Assembly: GCA_947456995.1 (NCBI GenBank)
Contig: CANGVB010000129.1
Span: 1 to 8,307, forward strand
DNA: 8,307 bases
Source: Bryobacteraceae bacterium
GTDB lineage: Bacteria; Acidobacteriota; Terriglobia; Bryobacterales; Bryobacteraceae
Direction of reading: 5' to 3'
Shown: piece after piece, positions 6,570 to 8,307 of the stretch
Layout: each line of letters begins with the position of its first letter
Numbering within the stretch: the stretch's first letter is position 1
Position numbers and translations under genes: made by a program
Notes under the pieces: model-generated
Told to the model about the DNA's origin: nothing
Seen by the model: the letters and a program-made list of their open reading frames with translations, nothing else
Database searches by the model: none

Positions 6570-6587
6570 GTATAACTTTAGTTATAC
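6570..6587. promoter_or_regulatory. 18-bp inverted repeat, likely operator and promoter of the toxin-antitoxin unit
   Basis: GTATAACT-TT-AGTTATAC has perfect 8-bp arms around two bases and lies 7 bp upstream of the antitoxin ATG. On the - strand its downstream edge gives TATACT (6574 to 6569), a -10-like hexamer ending six bases before the ATG. A repressor bound here would block RNA polymerase. Autoregulation by the RHH antitoxin is the natural reading; binding is inferred. Confidence 0.65.
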
Positions 6588-6648
6588 CTGGTATTCACCG
6601 ACAGGCTGCTGCAAGGGCGATACGCGCTACTTCACTCCACGCCAAAGC

Positions 6649-6661
6649 GTATTCCGAATAC
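6649..6661. repeat. 13-bp palindrome GTATTC-C-GAATAC
   Basis: Perfect 6-bp arms around a single base, in the divergent region between antitoxin and sigma factor. It lies 138 bp before the sigma start codon. It could be a regulator site for either unit, but a site this short may occur by chance. Confidence 0.3.
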
Positions 6662-6761
6662 TCCTTCGCAGCCGCATCAAAATGCTGCACGTTGTCGGAT
6701 CTTAGTGCAGCGGCGCAAACGGGTTGCAATGTTGAAAACTCCAAGCAGCAAAGCAAATTCT

Positions 6762-6790
6762 TTGTAAGTTTCCAGGCCTTCCGCAATACT
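6762..6790 (+). promoter_or_regulatory. Weak candidate promoter for the sigma factor gene
   Basis: TTGTAA (6762-6767) and AATACT (6785-6790) match the -35 and -10 consensus at four of six bases each with a 17-bp spacer. The -10 ends eight bases before the GTG, so the transcript would start one or two bases before the start codon. An ECF gene may instead use its own sigma factor. Low certainty. Confidence 0.25.
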
Positions 6791-6798
6791 ACCTATCT

Positions 6799-7314
6799 GT
6801 GAACGCAAACTCGCAGCAACGGGACGAACGATTCCAAAACTTGCTCGATAACTATGCCCCGGCGCTACGAAGGCTCTGTGCCGCTCACCGGCGGGAAGCG
6901 CAAGATCAGCAGGATCTCTTTCAGGAAATCGCAGTTGCCCTGTGGACTGCACTCCCAAATTTCAGGGGAGATTCCAGCGAGAGAACCTGGCTCTACCGAA
7001 TCGCCCACAATGTTGCCTTCACCGATGCAGCTCGCCGTGAGCGCGGCCAGAACAAAGAAGCTCCTATTGAAGAAGCTCCTCCACTAACAACAACCGACCA
7101 GGAGCAACGGGCAAACCTGCTTGATGCGGTGCGGAGGCTCGCATCCATGGAGCAGCAACTGGCGCTTCTCTATCTGGAAGGGCTCACCACCAAAGAGATC
7201 GCCGAAGTACTAGGAATTACCGAAGGCAACGCTGCGGTGAGGCTCACCCGGCTTCGCCAACGGCTCACCGCAATTCTCAATCCGAAGGAAACTCAACATG
7301 AACGAAGTAGATAA
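6799..7314 (+). CDS. ECF-type RNA polymerase sigma factor
   Basis: A 171-residue sigma-70 family protein with only regions 2 and 4, the layout of extracytoplasmic-function sigma factors. Region 2 spans about 14-82, with the core-binding and -10-recognition tract QDLFQEIAVALWTALPNF (38-55) and RTWLYRIAHNVA (62-73). A linker containing a doubled EAP (87-95) follows. Region 4 spans about 105-160, with helix-turn-helix LTTKEIAEVLGITEGNAAVR (129-148). The start is GTG at 6799; there is no in-frame ATG after the upstream stop at 6733-6735, and no Shine-Dalgarno sequence. It overlaps the next gene by 17 bases, implying translational coupling with a membrane protein that is probably its regulator. 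The signal and regulon cannot be read from the sequence. Confidence 0.93.
   Translation: MNANSQQRDERFQNLLDNYAPALRRLCAAHRREAQDQQDLFQEIAVALWTALPNFRGDSSERTWLYRIAHNVAFTDAARRERGQNKEAPIEEAPPLTTTDQEQRANLLDAVRRLASMEQQLALLYLEGLTTKEIAEVLGITEGNAAVRLTRLRQRLTAILNPKETQHERSR
7285..7289 (+). promoter_or_regulatory. Shine-Dalgarno AAGGA inside the sigma gene for the membrane-protein gene
   Basis: AAGGA lies eight bases before the ATG at 7298, within the last codons of the sigma factor gene. It supports that ATG and therefore the 17-base overlap of the two genes. Confidence 0.65.
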
Positions 7315-7888
7315 CTTGCGCAACTTGTGGCAAAAAGACAATTCAACCAAAGAGAACCGAATGATTTGGAAGCATCTGATCGACGAGAAGCGCTCGAGCT
7401 TTGAACACCAAATTCGATCGGCAAACGGGGCAGAATACATGGTCGCGATAACCCTTAGTCCCCTACTTGGCCTCCTGGCCTGGAAGGCAAAATTCCCGTT
7501 GGTCCAGATGGGATACGGCCTCTTGTCGGCAACTCTTCTTGCGATGGCTTGGGCCACATGGCTGACCCACCGGCAGTGGCCGCGAACTAGCGACCACAGC
7601 CTTCGAGATCATTTGACTTTGTTGATTGCCTGCTACGACCGGCGCATCCGATTTCTGCGCAATGGGAGGGCCCTCGTGAGCCTGCCCATGTGCGGCGGAG
7701 TTCTTGCAGTGGTGATGGGGATCCCACACCAAACCACAAGTGTCTCTGCGTGGATCCTTACCAGCGTTCTCTTGTTGGCTTTCCTGGCAGGACAGTGGTG
7801 GTCATACCGGGATGCCAAGCTGATGATTCTCAAAAAGCGAGGGGACGCAGCGGGACTGCTCACAGAACTCTCGACTGACCCAATCTGA
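7298..7888 (+). CDS. Four-helix membrane protein, probable regulator of the adjacent sigma factor
   Basis: A 196-residue protein of unrecognised family. The N-terminus (1-45) is cytoplasmic-looking and charged, starting MNEVDNLRNLWQKDN; a short leucine/tryptophan motif of this kind is often seen in small membrane proteins encoded next to ECF sigma genes. Four hydrophobic segments follow at about 46-63, 68-89, 125-142 and 149-169. A polar loop (90-124) joins the second and third, and a basic tail follows the fourth. There is no zinc-binding HxxxCxxC anti-sigma motif and no periplasmic sensor domain. The role as anti-sigma or membrane tether is inferred from the 17-base overlap with the sigma gene and the topology. 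Its 3' end overlaps the convergent HEAT-repeat gene by 29 bases. Confidence 0.8.
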   Translation: MNEVDNLRNLWQKDNSTKENRMIWKHLIDEKRSSFEHQIRSANGAEYMVAITLSPLLGLLAWKAKFPLVQMGYGLLSATLLAMAWATWLTHRQWPRTSDHSLRDHLTLLIACYDRRIRFLRNGRALVSLPMCGGVLAVVMGIPHQTTSVSAWILTSVLLLAFLAGQWWSYRDAKLMILKKRGDAAGLLTELSTDPI

Positions 7889-8307
7889 CCGGGTCCAGCC
7901 CAGCAGCGGCAATCTTCTCGATTGAGCCGTCCATCTCCTCAGCCGTTGCATAGAAACTTGCCCAAGGCCAAAGCTCCGCATTAGCAATGGGGTCGGCCAG
8001 CACTCGTGCAAGCTCCTGCCTGTATAAGAGTGAGTACTCTGGGGACTTGCGATCCAACATTGCGAGGGCCTCAAATCGAATCGGCCACCACCCGCCCTCC
8101 TTTGGCCAGCCGTAATCCATTACACGCACCTCCAGAGCCCGCATCCCGGCACGGGTAAGTTTTTTGCGTCTGAACGCCGTAATCTGACCAAGTGCAAACA
8201 CACACCAGAAGCGCAGGTCTGGCGAAGGATCACGGCTGCAACGAATCAATGCCTTGATCGCCCTCCGGTGTTGTAGACATCCCAGGCACTCTGCAGCCTG
8301 GGAGCGA
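7860..8307 (-). CDS. HEAT-repeat protein, C-terminal part (gene continues beyond the window)
   Basis: The frame is open to the right edge, so the N-terminus lies outside; 148 residues are visible. They begin with the end of one repeat (RSQAAECLGCLQH) and a full HEAT-like repeat: RRAIKALIRCSRDPSPDLRF, then WCVFALGQI. This has the usual pattern of a helix, the Asp-Pro turn, a conserved Arg and a second helix ending in ALG. A second, looser unit around WWPIRFEALAML follows; the final 60 residues are less repetitive. A TTG at 8249 could be taken as a start, but that would cut a repeat in half. HEAT proteins are scaffolds for protein contacts; some PBS-lyase-type members act in bilin or cofactor attachment. 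No function can be assigned here. The last 29 bases overlap the membrane-protein gene on the opposite strand. Confidence 0.8.
   Translation of the reverse strand, partial: RSQAAECLGCLQHRRAIKALIRCSRDPSPDLRFWCVFALGQITAFRRKKLTRAGMRALEVRVMDYGWPKEGGWWPIRFEALAMLDRKSPEYSLLYRQELARVLADPIANAELWPWASFYATAEEMDGSIEKIAAAGLDPVRLGQSRVL

Larger units (their letters stand above)
6563..6798. other. Intergenic region between antitoxin and sigma factor genes
   Basis: These 236 bp lie between two divergent units. Besides the operator at 6570-6587 and the palindrome at 6649-6661, I see no convincing gene. A 63-codon open frame on the - strand (6595-6786) is Ala-rich in its second half but has no recognisable domain, so I do not call it a gene; a decayed remnant cannot be excluded. 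No tRNA, CRISPR repeat or insertion-sequence end is visible. Confidence 0.5.

Noticed and set aside
6595..6786. A 63-codon open frame on the - strand between antitoxin and sigma factor
   Set aside because: No domain, no ribosome site and no family resemblance. The Ala-rich half looks protein-like, but this is too little to call a gene or a pseudogene.
1..8307. tRNA or rRNA genes, CRISPR arrays, insertion sequences or phage genes
   Set aside because: No cloverleaf-like sequence, regularly spaced repeat, transposase motif or terminal repeat was seen on either strand by eye.

Overview
The window reads as an ordinary chromosomal segment of a Gram-negative bacterium that makes lipid A. It carries fabZ, lpxA and lpxI in a row. 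LpxI is the UDP-2,3-diacylglucosamine hydrolase used by bacteria that lack LpxH. GC content looks to be in the upper fifties. LpxI, a lone ECF sigma factor coupled to a small membrane protein, and a divergent long lysyl-tRNA synthetase together suggest Acidobacteriota (Solibacter/Bryobacter-like). That is an inference from gene content, not a proof.

Layout, left to right. (1) Positions 1-903, + strand: the 3' part of an alpha/beta hydrolase that has the nucleophile elbow but Phe where the catalytic His is expected. (2) 900-3891, - strand: an M20 peptidase of the carboxypeptidase G2 type, followed 55 bp later by lysS, which has a C-terminal extension of about 105 residues. Its stop codon overlaps the stop codon of the hydrolase. 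(3) 3892-3915: a 24-bp divergent gap with a near-symmetrical -10 element that could serve both directions. (4) 3916-5964, + strand: the fabZ-lpxA-lpxI operon, packed with a 7-bp gap and then a TAATG junction. (5) 5976-6562, - strand: a MazEF-type toxin-antitoxin pair (ribbon-helix-helix antitoxin, MazF/PemK toxin) joined by a GTGA overlap, with an 18-bp inverted repeat just upstream of the antitoxin as likely operator. (6) 6563-6798: 236 bp with no convincing gene, holding that operator, a second small palindrome and a weak candidate sigma-gene promoter. (7) 6799-7888, + strand: an ECF sigma factor overlapping a four-helix membrane protein that is its likely regulator. (8) 7860-8307, - strand: the C-terminal part of a HEAT-repeat protein whose end overlaps the membrane-protein gene by 29 bp.

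How the parts work together. FabZ feeds acyl-ACP synthesis, LpxA takes hydroxyacyl-ACP for the first step of lipid A, and LpxI hydrolyses UDP-diacylglucosamine three steps later (after LpxC and LpxD, not seen here). The peptidase and lysS share a strand and probably a transcript, but no functional link is evident. The toxin-antitoxin pair and the sigma/membrane-protein pair are self-contained regulatory modules.

I do not see a clearly new biological system. The points most worth a second look are: a consistent pattern in which genes that begin a transcript lack a Shine-Dalgarno sequence and have a -10-like hexamer 6-11 nt before the start codon (suggesting leaderless transcripts); the shared divergent -10 element; the hydrolase that seems to have lost its catalytic His; and the extended, divergent LysRS.
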